Program-made: the position numbers and the translations under genes
Notes under the pieces: model-generated
The model's input: the letters and a program-made list of their open reading frames with translations, nothing else
Databases searched by the model: none
Told to the model about the DNA's origin: nothing
DNA from: Butyriboletus loyo
Lineage: Eukaryota > Basidiomycota > Agaricomycetes > Boletales > Boletaceae
Assembly (NCBI GenBank): GCA_038093515.1
Contig: JBBPSI010000175.1
Location: forward strand, 1-52,766
DNA: 52,766 bases
Direction of reading: 5' to 3'
In this document: positions 23,474 to 34,275 of the stretch, piece after piece
How the letters are laid out: every line of letters begins with the position of its first letter
Numbering within the stretch: the stretch's first letter is position 1

Positions 23474-24155
23474 CGTCGCGGACGATCCTCGCGCTGGCCA
23501 CTTTGTTGCCGTTGACTAAGAGTCAGGCAGTGCCCTCTCAGCTGGGTAGTAAATCAAGCTCGCCAGGGCCAGCAACGCCCAGGCTCAAAACTCTGTCGAC
23601 ACTATTTTACGTTGTCCTCGTCCTCCTTCCGAAAACGTGCCTGACGTTTTCTACACTGGGTCTCCTCTGGCCGACGCCCAAGACCCAGCACCGCAGCCCG
23701 AAACCATGCCCTTGTCAGGGCGGTACAGAGCATCGCGTCCCATTCCAGCTCAGTAACGCTAATGCGGAACGGAGTCAAACCCGTCGGAGTTGTTCACATG
23801 CTCGTGTCAAGTCTCGGTATCCACGCCAAACAGGAGTCTATTAGTTTGCCCGAGTACCTCCGTTTGATGTTCACAGCCCACCTCGTGTTCACCTCTCGCA
23901 CAAACTCAACTCCATCAGGCACCCTCCCAGGTTATCGTTGATGTCATTTCCCCCCCATGGGCGCAAAAGGACGCTTCTCCAGGTGATCCGGCTGCTCTTG
24001 ACACAGTACCGAGCTGCTACTCCCACGGAGTGCTGTAATAGTTGTCTCCCCTCGTTCTTAAGTGGAACACAAGGGTACAGCAACCTCTCGTTGTTCATCT
24101 CCAATGCATCAACAAAGAACCCCAAAGCGTCACATTGATCTCTCGAACCCCGTCA
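23474..24155. other. intergenic, upstream of the kinase
   Basis: Probable kinase promoter and 5' UTR. Frames on the plus strand (for example 23392-23844) overlap the kinase start and lack motifs. No other gene is supported. Confidence 0.4.
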
Positions 24156-24854
24156 TCACCAGGAAATCACTTTTCCCTGATGATTACAAAACTTCCCAGC
24201 ATCGGCCGCCGTAGCTTTCGTAATCACGCTCAGAACCCCCTTGTCGCTTGTTCGTGGCTCCAAAATCGCCGCAGGCCCCCCGCTTTCGTCTTTACCCACC
24301 CAGGATCGAGTAACAGCGTTACGAAATCTCCTTTGCTTGCTTGTCCTTTCTGTCCATCAAGCCATCGATCAAGGCACGTCGACGATTCAGCATTACTCAC
24401 CAACATGTTCAACACCGTCTTCTTGATACTGTAACTGGTCGACTTGAGGTTACGATCCTCGCCCGCGTACTCCTCAGGTTTACAATTACCTTTCGATTGT
24501 TTCGCTGAATCGCCAGAAAGTGGTACCCAACACCAAATCCATCACGTTCGACATGATCAATGCTGCTAAATGTTCGGAAAGAGACCAACCACAGCAGCAT
24601 TGTAAATTGCGTAGTCGAAACCTCGTCCGTCACACCTCTGCTGTGCCAGTCTTGATACACTCTTTTTCTGTCACGCCGAGCTTGATGACGTCCAGTTTAC
24701 CGGGTCAGAAGACGTCAAGCGCCTCAACTTCGTCGCGGTCAAGGGTGAACGGCACGAGGCAAACACTATACCAAGGGGATTGAAGTAACTGTCTGGTTAT
24801 CTCGATGCATCGAGGCACTGTGCAATGTGGAGGTCTGGCATCAGTGACAGTCAT
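24156..24854 (-). pseudogene. short-chain dehydrogenase/reductase pseudogene
   Basis: Fragments of a fungal SDR appear in the correct order but in changing frames. They are an N-terminal helix (EITRQLLQSP, ~24800), NPLGIVFASCR (~24780), a KLDV-like strand, GFDYAIYNAAVVG corresponding to the NNAG strand (~24610), RKVIVNL, the catalytic YxxxK as SYSIKK (~24430), FVTLLLDPGWVKT (~24290), and a C-terminal block ending GKVISW with stop at 24156. A likely intron (GTGAGT..GACAG) separates the YxxxK helix from the last strand. At least four frame changes have no plausible intron, one of them in a six-base G run near 24270-24280, and internal stops occur. The Rossmann glycine motif is not recognisable. 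The gene is therefore decayed; a few of the shifts could be sequencing errors, but not all. Confidence 0.72.
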
Positions 24855-25568
24855 CGTAACACCGCCTAGCGCGAGTGACGATGTTCAATACTTACCCCGC
24901 GAATCAGAGCCAAATGAAACCTGCCATCGGCAAGCTAGACTGCCTGACCTGCAGAATATCGGAACCGAGGTCAAGGAGATCACGTTGAGGATACGCGGAT
25001 GATAACCCGTATCCCACACGAGTGTTGGTTGACAGTCAGTTGGACCACTTGGAAAAACCCTGATCGAATAGAGACATAACTAAGATCTGCAAATTTGTAG
25101 GTCTCTGAGTTGGACAAAGAAGAAAATCCCAGCCTTGACAGACAAACGAAAGAGACCGTCGCTCGACTTGGTAGGGTTAGGGTTCTCGTATGGGATTAAA
25201 AGCATGTCAAGGCCAACGCTGTGAACGCCGGGGCCGACGAGTCTTATGGTTCCCAAAGCTGATCGACCTCGTTCATATCAATATCTTAATTTCTACTTTA
25301 TTCAGCTCACAAACTATGCACACTCAGGCTGTGTTGATCTCCAAAAGAGCGCCGGACTTCGATTTGTAAGTCCGAGAGTTCGCCATGCCGCAAGTTTTCG
25401 ACAGTAACCATGCCAATTTTGCTGTACGATACATTGGTTCCACTGCCAATAATCACTCGCCGGTAGGTGTGACCACAATTCGTGATCGAGCCCCCATCAT
25501 GGTGGTGAGATGCCCCATTTGTACGTTCGGGCTCTTATCTCCTCCGTATAAGTGACCTTGTCGGTCTC
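24855..25568. other. intergenic, no supported gene
   Basis: Lies between the two decayed genes. Only short frames without motifs are present. It may contain the former promoter of the GH16 relic. Confidence 0.35.
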
Positions 25569-27040
25569 TTGGATGATCAAGCCATCATACTAACTTCCGT
25601 GCTTACTGTCCCTGCCTGGGCACAGGCCATAACTTATTCAAACGTTGCCAGTCTCGCCGGGTATTCGTTTATTGATACCTTCCAGTGGCAAAACATGGCG
25701 GACCCCACACACGGGCGAGTGTACGTGATCTGCTTACCGATCGGTGGGATGCTCGTCTGAGAGCACAATTCAGGACCTATGTCGACGCGCCTGGAATCAA
25801 GGCTTGGTTTGGGTTGTTACTGACAATGTCGTGGGTCCGAAAGCGGACAATGCCAACTACCTCGACGGAACTTCTTTAGGCTGCAGTCTTGGAATCATTT
25901 TATCGAACACATCGTCATGTAGGCCCAATAATATTGCTAGACTTTTTTTTTTTGCGCTGAAGCAGTTCCAGCCTTGATGTCATACATATGCCTGTGGGAC
26001 TTGACCCACTGTGTGTGCGTTATTTGCGCCGTCTGGGTATGTATTGGGACTGCTCAGCCTTTGTTCAAGGGTTCGTTTGACACTAACAAACCCAAACATC
26101 CACTGACATAGCTTTTATTTTCACTCGATTATGTATCTATAACGTGTGTTTCCTTTCTCCATGTTTTGTTGACCTTGTTAACTTTGTCGGTGGTAATTGG
26201 TAGGGGTGAATGGTTGCCCCTGGTTGATTTATCTGATAGCTGATCCACAGGGTGAAATTTGAGGGTGTCAATAACCAGTCACCCAATCAGGCAACTTTAC
26301 ACACGCAGTGTCCTGATGGTGTTAATCGGCGTCCTGCTTCTGATAGTCTCCTAGGCTACACACAGCCAAGTGGTCAATGACAGACCGGGTATAGCCTCTC
26401 GTGTGTGAACGACGCGCGATTTCTCAAGTACATCCAATTCAGGTATAGCACAGGAGACGACTGATGCCTTCGACGGTAGCAATGCCGGATGTGGTGTTCG
26501 ACTCGCTGATGGAGATAGCTTTGAGCCTGCTTTCAACAATGCTAGTGGTGGTTGGTGAATTGCCCCGTTTTCTTTTTCGAAACGTCGAGTAATTTGACTC
26601 GGTATGCGCTTGCGCGGAGCTCGACTGACACCAAGGTATCCTTCTGGCAGCGTAGTGATCCAAACGTCCCTAGCGTGAGGCCCGATATCCGGGCGGCTCT
26701 GTGACACCAGATAACTGGGTGATCCATCCGTGTATGAGATGCTTGATGGGGGCAAATTACTGATGCTAGCCATCCAGGGCGAGTCCGCAGCCAACTTCGA
26801 CGACACATACTGCGATTTCCCGTCTCATTTCGGATCTATGAACAGCCGCATCATCAATCTAGACTTTTATGCGTGAAACCCGAATTGCTGTGCGTTGATG
26901 CGTCGGACTGGACGGACGACTTTGTAACAGGTGGCGATTGATATTGGGCTGCCAACGCCTACGCTTCTCGGAACGGATGCCCTTCGACCTATTGTTGGTG
27001 AGCGTGCACCACGTCAATCTATCCCATGCTGGCGGAAATG
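25569..27040 (+). pseudogene. decayed GH16 family beta-glucanase (laminarinase-like) gene
   Basis: Pieces of a secreted GH16 enzyme occur in order. They are a signal-peptide-like start with AQAITYSNVASLAGYSFIDT and DPTHGRV (25569-25720), a DVIHMPVG segment equivalent to the RHMPxGCxTWPA strand (~25970-26005), NAGCGVRLADGDSFEPAF plus NNASGGW (26478-26558), YCDFPSHFGSMNSRIINLDF (~26806-26868), and YWAANAYASRNGCPSTYC (~26940-27000). Reading frames change between blocks and stops interrupt them, including a TGA where the family has a tryptophan (GDW). The segment that should hold the catalytic ExDxxE motif is missing: 26020-26340 contains unrelated AT-rich sequence. GH16 enzymes cut beta-1,3/1,4-glucans of cell walls. 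This copy cannot be functional as it stands. Confidence 0.7.
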
Positions 27041-27581
27041 ACTGTGACCATCTGGCCAGATTATACGAACAACAATCCGACGGCATTCGTAAACGCGTGC
27101 TTTGAATTCAAGTCTCTGAACATTTGCGCGTAAAGGCCGTCTCGAACGTTATATAACTCACACTGATGCTCAAGCATTCGGTGACGATCCGATCACATAT
27201 AAACGTTTAAAACGACTGACGAAGCTGAAGCTTGAAGCACGGCGTATCTGACAAAAACGATTCTGTAGATCTCGTTGAATCACTGGAAGCGCCGCTCTCG
27301 AACGGATGGTTGAATGGGTGACTGGTCTCAGACTCCTGCATCGACTACGTATTTGCTCGCCAGGAGTACTCGACGCGGTCCAAGCAAGCCTGGGGGATCC
27401 GGGGTGCCGGTCCCCTTTTTCTCTCTCTCTGCAACACCATTTACACGGCGATATCGGCGACGCGTGCAAAAAAAAAGAGAGAGACGGTATGCTTGAAGCT
27501 GCATGTTCGAATCCAGTGACTCGCTCGAGCATCGACGTTGGCACCCGGGCATTTCGAGGCTGGGGGCTCCGAGGAGCCCAT

Positions 27582-27780
27582 CTATACATTGGCTATAAAT
27601 CGAAAGGACTGCATGTGGGCCCTCTCGCTGAGCCTCCCAGACACTTGTAATGATACATACCCACAGACTGCTGTGATTCCGGATATGGTTATGATTGCGA
27701 GGAGCAGTGCCATGAAAGGGGCTTGGCTCGTACCAAACAGTACAATGATCAGTGCGAGGTCGAGTCAATCATAGTCACGG
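27582..27780 (-). pseudogene. possible fragment of a membrane protein
   Basis: One minus-strand frame encodes a strongly hydrophobic stretch (LALIIVLFGTSQAPFMALLL, AIITISGITAVCGYVSL) and then a short basic tail and stop at 27582. No start, no further membrane segments in frame and no splice chain were found, so it may be a remnant. The family is unknown. Confidence 0.22.
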
Positions 27781-28193
27781 CGGAGCGCATCTGGTACTCA
27801 TGTCCCTCGTACGAGCACCTCTGTCAGCCCACTGAAGAGACTCCCGACGGGATGGAGGTCTGATAGCACCATCATGACTGCAGAAACGTGTAGGTAGTAG
27901 GTGGAATGTGGATCTGTAGAACCACACATACTAATCAGTGATCACGATATCAGTAACGTTGTCCATCGTACGTACACACGCACTCTCTAGTACCTTATAT
28001 TTTAAAAAACTCCCTCACGGACGTTCAAGTTCTCGGATCCAGTTGAATACACCAATTATCAGCAGGAAGAAAAAAAGAATGTATTGCTACGACATCCAGC
28101 AAGCAAAAGAAAAAAAAAAAAAAGAGGATTAAAAAAGGACAGGAAAGAAAGACAGGAGCATCGTGACTCGGACGACCACGTTTGAACCATCGA
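27781..28193. other. intergenic, 3' side of the SUMO gene
   Basis: Contains an A-rich run (28107-28125). No gene is supported. Confidence 0.4.
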
Positions 28194-28915
28194 TCATGGC
28201 GCCCACCCGCCGACCTCTGATACCATCCAAAAACGAGCACCGTCAGATTGCAAATTTAGGCGAGGGGACAAGGAAAAAGAGGAAGAGACGCACGTTCGAC
28301 CATGACATCGATCGTGTCTGTCGCGTGATAGGGTGCGAAGGATGAGGGTCAGCACATATACGTTCTGGGCGCAACAGTCGAAAACGGGCACTCACCATTG
28401 TCCTCCATGTCGAGCGAGGACGGCGTATCGTCTTCGCTTATCCTATTCCCGTCGTACAAAAACCTGGTCATAGTTCAAAGAGAGGAACGAGCGTATGAGC
28501 ATGAGCATGAGCGTGCGTCTCTCGAATTAAAAACGACGACGCAAATGATAATAACAAAAAAAAGAGGGAAAGGAAACGGGAAGGAAACGCGCACCGAATG
28601 CTCGACACGTCCTTGCCCACCTTGGCCGCATAAGCCCCTTGCAACTTGCTCAATTTCGTATTTCGCTTGATTTTGAAAAAGACTTCGTCTCCGGTCGAGC
28701 TGACGACCTGCACACGCACGCGCGTACGTATGTGAGAAGCGAGAAGGGAAAAGGGAAAAGGGGACATCGTCAGCGTTCGTGTCAAGATCCACACAGTAGA
28801 GGAACATAGAAGTGAGTTTTTGGAGAGGAGGACACACCTTGACGTTGATCGGGGCATTTTCACCCTCAGTTTTGACTTCGTTCTGAGTCTGCTGCGACGG
28901 GTCCACTTCAGTCAT
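28194..28915 (-). CDS. SMT3: SUMO (ubiquitin-like modifier) precursor
   Basis: Five exons join in frame: 28838-28915, 28595-28707, 28396-28463, 28294-28317, 28194-28216 (306 nt, 101 aa). The product is the small modifier conjugated to lysines of nuclear and septin proteins by Aos1/Uba2 and Ubc9. The N-terminal tail has a sumoylation consensus V14-K15-T16-E17, suitable for chain formation. The ubiquitin fold follows: INVKVVSSTGDEVFFKIKRN, KLQGAYAAKVGKD, FLYDGNRISEDDTPSSLDME and DTIDVMVEQVGG. The mature end is G97-G98, and a three-residue tail (W-A-P) must be removed by a Ulp protease. The last two exons are only 24 and 23 nt, so the C-terminus is easily missed by gene finders. All residues needed for conjugation are present. 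Confidence 0.95.
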
Positions 28916-29265
28916 CCTTATCCTATCTTATCCGAATCCGCTCGAATCTCTCCTCTTTCAAAAGTGCTATAAATCGCGTGATACTCGTTCCCTTGGACGA
29001 GTGTCGAAGTAGCCGATAACAATGATGCAGATCCTGCGCGTAGATGGCGTTGACGAACGAAGGAAAGGGGAGGTAAAAAAAAAAGGACGGCAAGACAACC
29101 CGCAGCGGCTCACCGAACGCGAGCCACTCAGTATGTTACCTAATCAGCTTCACCAAATTATGCAGATTTAAGTTACGAGACCATGTAAATACTCGAAATA
29201 AAGGCAGAGAGTGTGTGTTATGGAAGAGATGGATCGAATAGAAAATGAAAGACACCCACTGCAGA
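28916..29265. other. intergenic, promoter of SUMO
   Basis: About 350 bp between SUMO and the next minus-strand gene. It has a short A-run (29077-29086) and no gene. Confidence 0.4.
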
Positions 29266-32200
29266 TCACGTCTTGGCTCGAGCTTTCCCCTTGCCCTCCT
29301 TCACCTTGTCGTGCTTCCCAACCAAGCTCAACAACCGCCTCGCACGACTATACACCTCGTCTTCCTCGCTCGAATCCCCCCACACGTCCCCTTGCGCATC
29401 ACCAGTCCCGCCCCTTTTTAGTACCTTTTTCGTGTTTCGTTCCTCGCGTTCCCTTGCTCTCCCTCTACGCTCTCTCTCCTTCTCCCGTTCTCTTTCCCCT
29501 TCGTCTCGCATCGAAAACGACCTGCTCCACGGTGCGTACTCCTCACCATCTTCATCACATAACGCAGGTGGCGTCGGCGAAAACGTCGGTTGCAAGGACA
29601 CCCTGACACTTTTCCGGCGTACAGGGGGCATTTCCGTAGAGACGCTCGACGAGGGAGGTTGTTCGGTCGTGTTTGAGCTCGGGTTCGGCTGTGTCGTCGT
29701 CTCGCCTCGGATGGGCATGGACACAGACACAGGCGGGGGGTCTACAGGGGGCGGTGGAAAAGTAAAGGAAAGCGGCGGGGGTGGTGGTGGTGGTGGTGGT
29801 GGTGGTGTGTAGGACCGCGGAGTGGGTGACTGGGATGGGGGTGCTGGCGAGTGTGATTGAGATCGCAGAGGCGGGGATTGTGATTGCGAACGCGGCAAAG
29901 GTAACGGTGACGACGCCCCCTCCCTCTCCTCCGCATCGAAACTCTCCCTCCCAGTCTCATACGACGAAATCGACGCTGAATCCCTCAACGATGGCGACAC
30001 AAGTTCCCGACCGTGGTCTTGTTCCACCTGCACTGGCTGCGCGTCGGCCGGAACAACCCCTTCCTTCTTTACTTCCCGACCATTCCCCACTGCGACCACG
30101 ACCGGGACCGTTGCTGGAACTGGCACTGAGATTGAAGCGGGACTCGGAGATGGCGTCCGACTCGCGTTCCGCAACGCCGACCTCAGCGGCAACTTGATCG
30201 GACGTTGCCCACCTTGTCCCTGTCCTTGTCCGACCTGTCCCCCACCCCGTCCACCCTCATTCGTCGCCGCCGGTGAACTCGACGTCTTCGCATGTCCTCG
30301 ACCGTTCGCCCCCACCTCTATCCCTCTATCTGCACCTGATGGTTCCTGATCCCGATCCCGATCGCCATCGCGTAACACAGACCCTGGTGCACGCAGTATA
30401 TCCAACGACCTCGTCTTGTCCGTCTCCACATCCACGCCCAACCACCCCCGGTCCTGATCCCGACCCTGTTTCCCATTCTCATTTAGGCGAGTCACGTCCG
30501 CGACGATGCTCATCAAGCTCTGGTTCTGAGCATGCTTGTGGGGGTGGGTGGCGTGACCGTTGCCAGAGTGTCGTCTCGTGTTCTGTTTGGGTTGCGACTG
30601 TATTTGAGTTGGCGTCTGGGATTGGGACGGCGACTCTAGCTGCCAGGATAGAGGCTTAGCTGGTGGTTGCCGCCAGGAGATGCTCTTGCCCATCGACGTC
30701 ACTGTGTGCGTTCCCTCCGTAGATGGGGAGACAGGCGTCATGTGCGTATGTATCAGGGACAACGACGCAGACCGACGGTGTGCCAGCATTCCCTCGAGCG
30801 ATGGCTTACGGCTAGAGGTCGTTGTCGTTGTCGTTACGCGTCTGTGTTGATTGCCTGGGCTGTCGTTGATGTTGATGTTGGGATCTGTAGCCGGGTTGGT
30901 GTCAATCGGCACACCCTTCAAGATAGACCCGCGACGAGCCAGTTCCCTTCCTTCCTTGACATTGACCTCGGGCCTGGGTCCAGACAGAGACACCTCGTGC
31001 GCCTTGCTAGACGCCCGCTCCAACGACCGGTTCCCACCTACTCCCCGGTCGTTCACTTCCCCATCCGTATGACCCTGATCACTTCCCCTCAAATCGGCCA
31101 CGGACGTTTTCCTCCGTTTCGTTGTCCCTCGGCGCGTTCGTAATCCGGCCTGCCCCACGGCCGTACCCCCAACCCGGCCTGTGCTTGGGCCTACACCCGC
31201 GTCAGCGCCTGCGCCGACTGGGCTGTCTGTGACCCACCCGTCTGCCCTCACACCCGCACTGGCGCGATGGGATGGGTCGACGGGAATACCGGGAGAAGAC
31301 TCGGTTTCGTGGACGCCACGCATAGAAGCGCTGGGTCGACCTTTTCGCAACCGCGCCCCTGAACCACGCCGTGCCATGTTCGCCACGGGCGTCATTGTTA
31401 CTGTCCCCGTCGGTGTTGCCTCCTCATCTGAATCCTCTCCCCCACCTTTGGACCCCTTGATCCGCGCATCCGTCCTTGTCACCCAACCCCCACCCCCTTT
31501 CCCATTCGCCTTCAGCCTTGTTCGATTCGGAGTGGAAGGCGAGGAATGGCCATCATCCCATTCCGTACCGACCCTGTCCTTGTCTTTGGGTTTTCGAAAG
31601 AGACCGCGGATGGAGCCGAAAAAGGCCATCGAGGTCCTACGTTCGCGTTTCGCAGAGCCGGAGCCGGTTGGGAGTCTTGCCCCTAGTGCCGATCCTGCTC
31701 CCGAATCTGAACTTGGGAACGCAGTCTTGTACGGACTGGTCCCGCCCCCACGCACGTCGGGAACACTGGCATGCGTACTCGGCAGAGAGGCTGCAGTAGG
31801 CAAGAAAACAGCAGATGCAGATGGGCCGAGCATCGACCTCCGAATCACCTCGAACGGATCGTTTTCGACAACTTGGAACGGCCCGATGTGGTGATCGTCC
31901 TCAGAACTGGTGTCATGTGTCCCAGGAGCCGCGCGGGTGGTAGGGAACATTGTGCGGGGTACGGAAAAATTAAGGTTGACATTGGCACTGGCGTTACGGT
32001 TGGAGGCGGAGGAAGGTCCACCGGAACCTTCGTCCGAGACTTCGCTGATGTGTTGAGAGGGCGGCCGACGGGAACGTTTGGTCCGCTTTCGTCTCGGTGC
32101 GAGTGTGGGTGCAGGATTGTTGTTCGGTGCGGCTCTTTTCTGCACTACTGGATCACCGTTTTGTGGAGGCTGCGAGCGGACCCCGGTGGGAAATGCCAAT

Positions 32201-33303
32201 TCGGAGATGGCATGTGCAGGTGGGAGGGTGATAGTGAGGTCACCCTCTTCTTCCGCGTGTGTTGTCCCTGTCTGGCTGGTGGGGGGTTTGGATTTGGTCT
32301 CCCACTCCACTTCGGGCTTGGTGGTGTGCTCGTGTTCTTTGGAGGGAGGGGCCTCGTGGCTCGTGTCGACGGACCGGGCTGCGATTTGAGAAGCACTTTG
32401 GGAAGGGGTAAGTGAGGAGTTGTCGGATGCATGCGTGGTGGAGTGGACACTGAGATGGGCTGGGATTGCAGGTGTCGACGTCGAGATCGCTGTCAATGGT
32501 CACCGTTAGATTCGAGTAGCACAGGTCCTGACCACCTACCCATGTAACCACTCGACGCCACACCGTTGACACCGAGCGTCTGTAATGCCTTCAACCCTTG
32601 TTTCCCCATCTCGCCCCAAACCCAACCACAATCAATGAGAGCACGACATCGCGCACCCAAACCTTCCCGTGCGATGCTTGTCCGACGGGCGTCGAGTTCA
32701 CGCTCTTTGATGACGAGATGGGCTTCGCAGGCTTGTAGTTCGGCTTGAGCTTGGGCGAGTTTGGAGTTGGTGCTGGCGGGCCCGGAGCCGGAGCCGGTGG
32801 CGGTCGAGTTGGTCGAAGGAAGGGAGGAGAGAGAAGCAGAGCCAAGACCTGTCAAGGGTGTGATTAACCGGGACGAACGATGAGCGTCGCGAGTTGATTT
32901 GGAGGCTTTGATAAGACGGGTAACGCTGGCGGAGCCGGTCGGTGAAGGGACAGGGACAGGGACAGGGACATGAGTAGGAGGGTACGCACAGAATGTCACG
33001 GTCCCGAAGGATGGCGGTGAGGTCGTCCTCGAGGTCTTTGAGGGAGACGAGCTGTTCGCGCCAGGTCTCTACTGCCTGATTGTACCGCTGGAGAGCGTCG
33101 TCGGCACGGGCAAGTACATCGACGACGGCAGTGATGGACTGGGCGGGGGAGGAGGGATGGGGAGGAGAGGCGGCAGCATAGGCAGAGAGGGAAGCGAGTG
33201 CGGAATGGGAGAGCGGGAAGAGAGCGGCGAGGTGTTTCGCGTACTCTTTCTCGTGGACGATGAGGTTCGTCAACAGCCGCGAGTCCGGCGCGCGGTGGAC
33301 CAT
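29266..33303 (-). CDS. large protein with N-terminal helical (BAR-like?) region and disordered proline-rich tail
   Basis: Three exons join in frame: 32990-33303, 32540-32925, 29266-32489 (3924 nt, 1307 aa). Residues 1-230 are rich in heptad-like helices (LLTNLIVHEKEYAKHLAALF, DDALQRYNQAVETW, KLAQAQAELQACEAHLVIKE), with a Ser/Gly linker. The layout recalls BAR or I-BAR scaffolds, but no diagnostic residue proves that. The remaining ~1070 residues are disordered, with basic patches, Ser/Thr phospho-type motifs, a polyproline run encoded by the GGT repeat at about 29780-29807, and a basic, Arg/Glu-rich end. An in-frame stop precedes the ATG at 33303, supporting this start. A related reading frame just upstream (ATG near 33355) is one base out of frame. 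A membrane or cortex scaffold function is inference. Confidence 0.75.
29778..29807 (+). repeat. GGT trinucleotide repeat coding for polyproline on the minus strand
   Basis: About nine GGT units in a row, inside the tail of the 1307-aa gene. On the coding strand they read as consecutive proline codons, so length variation would change a polyproline tract without breaking the frame. Confidence 0.8.
32946..32970 (+). repeat. GGGACA hexamer repeat within intron 1 of the 1307-aa gene
   Basis: Four consecutive units of the hexamer, read on the plus strand, lie in the short first intron of the minus-strand gene. Four G-triplets spaced by three bases could form a G-quadruplex on the non-transcript strand. 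Function is unknown. Confidence 0.6.
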
Positions 33304-33936
33304 GCCTCAACGTGGTGATGGTGGTATTGGTGAAAGGGTGGCCGTCGCTGCGCACGTCGATGACAACGAAGTCTTGTAATGTTTTGTCTCACACGACCGC
33401 ATCCCTTATTTACTTACAAGCGCGAGCCCTGACCGTAGCAAGTTCTGCATGATGGTTAAGACCATCTTCGATCACTACATCGACTACCTAAAAACTGCCC
33501 ACCATCGACTCGGAATTCGTCGACTCTTCAATGTGGCTGGCATCGACGCATGGTCGGATTGCTCGACTAACCAGCCCAAATTCGCAGGTCACACTCGCTT
33601 AGTCTATCGATAATTTACGAAGTCAACGTACCCAGGCCCAACACTCGAGACTGTCATGGGGAGCGACTGACCACGCTTACACAACGAGCGGCCAAGCGTC
33701 GCCTTTATCGAACACGCACAAGAAGTGTGGTCTCACAGCCGTCGGCGAAATCGTAATGACGTGGAACGAATATCACCAGCTAATCCTCGAATTGTAGTCT
33801 GAAGTAGATGGAGGACCATTTACACACGATACATATGACACGAGGATAGCGAACAGTCAATGGTAGTACATGACGCGGCGGGGGACAGGAACGTTTGCAA
33901 GAGCCCATGGACAAACATCCGGGTAGGACCGTCAAT
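33304..33936. other. intergenic between two minus-strand genes
   Basis: Holds the 5' flank of the 1307-aa gene and the 3' flank of the metallothionein. No supported gene. Confidence 0.4.
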
Positions 33937-34164
33937 TTAGCACTTGCATTGGCAAGGTTTGCACTGGCACCTGCCAACCGTTCGATCGTCAGTACATTCA
34001 TTCATTTACCCAACGATTCAACAACGTATGCCACTTACGTATCGCCGCAGTCGCACTGAGATTCACCGCATGGGCCAGCTTGGTTCACGAGAGTAGCGTT
34101 CACCTATCGAAAAGCACTGTGAGTGACTACACCCCGGCGAATAATATGGGCGTACGGTTTGCAT
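33937..34164 (-). CDS. small copper-type metallothionein
   Basis: Three exons join in frame: 34156-34164 (only 9 nt, M-Q-T), 34039-34103 and 33937-33970 (108 nt, 35 aa). Introns are 52 and 68 nt with GT..AG ends. The product has eight cysteines in metallothionein spacing, C-x4-CxC-x3-CxC-x2-CxCxC, no aromatic residues, and a short N-terminal part (NATLVNQAGPCG). It resembles the tiny Cu-binding metallothioneins of fungi, which have about seven cysteines in CxC pairs. Its role would be to bind Cu(I), Zn or Cd through thiolate clusters and buffer metal in the cytosol. A TATA-like element (GGTATAAG on the minus strand, ~34237-34243) lies about 75 nt upstream of the ATG, and repeated elements lie further up. 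The gene is too short and too spliced for ordinary ORF searches. Confidence 0.85.
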
Positions 34165-34236
34165 TTCAGGGGTTGGTTGTATAGAGTTGAGATGGAAAGT
34201 TGTTGATGAACTTGAACGGGCTGCCCACGTCTCTTC

Positions 34237-34243
34237 TTATACC
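34237..34243 (-). promoter_or_regulatory. TATA-like element of the metallothionein gene
   Basis: Minus-strand GGTATAAG, about 75 bases before the start codon. The distance suits a basidiomycete core promoter. The call rests on motif and position only. Confidence 0.5.
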
Positions 34244-34275
34244 TGCTGCACGAAAGGCCCCCGTGACCGCACCTG

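Noticed and set aside
27485..27530. tRNA-like TTCGAATCC sequence
   Set aside because: The T-loop-like core is present, but the flanking bases do not pair as a T-stem and no anticodon or acceptor arms were found.
28495..28512. Short GAGCAT repeat considered as a CRISPR-like or regulatory array
   Set aside because: Only three degenerate units inside a SUMO intron; a simple microsatellite explains it.
29273..29812. Long plus-strand frames opposite the 1307-aa gene
   Set aside because: They mirror the low-complexity codons of the minus-strand exon, which has in-frame splice joins and a coherent protein; the plus frames are shadows.
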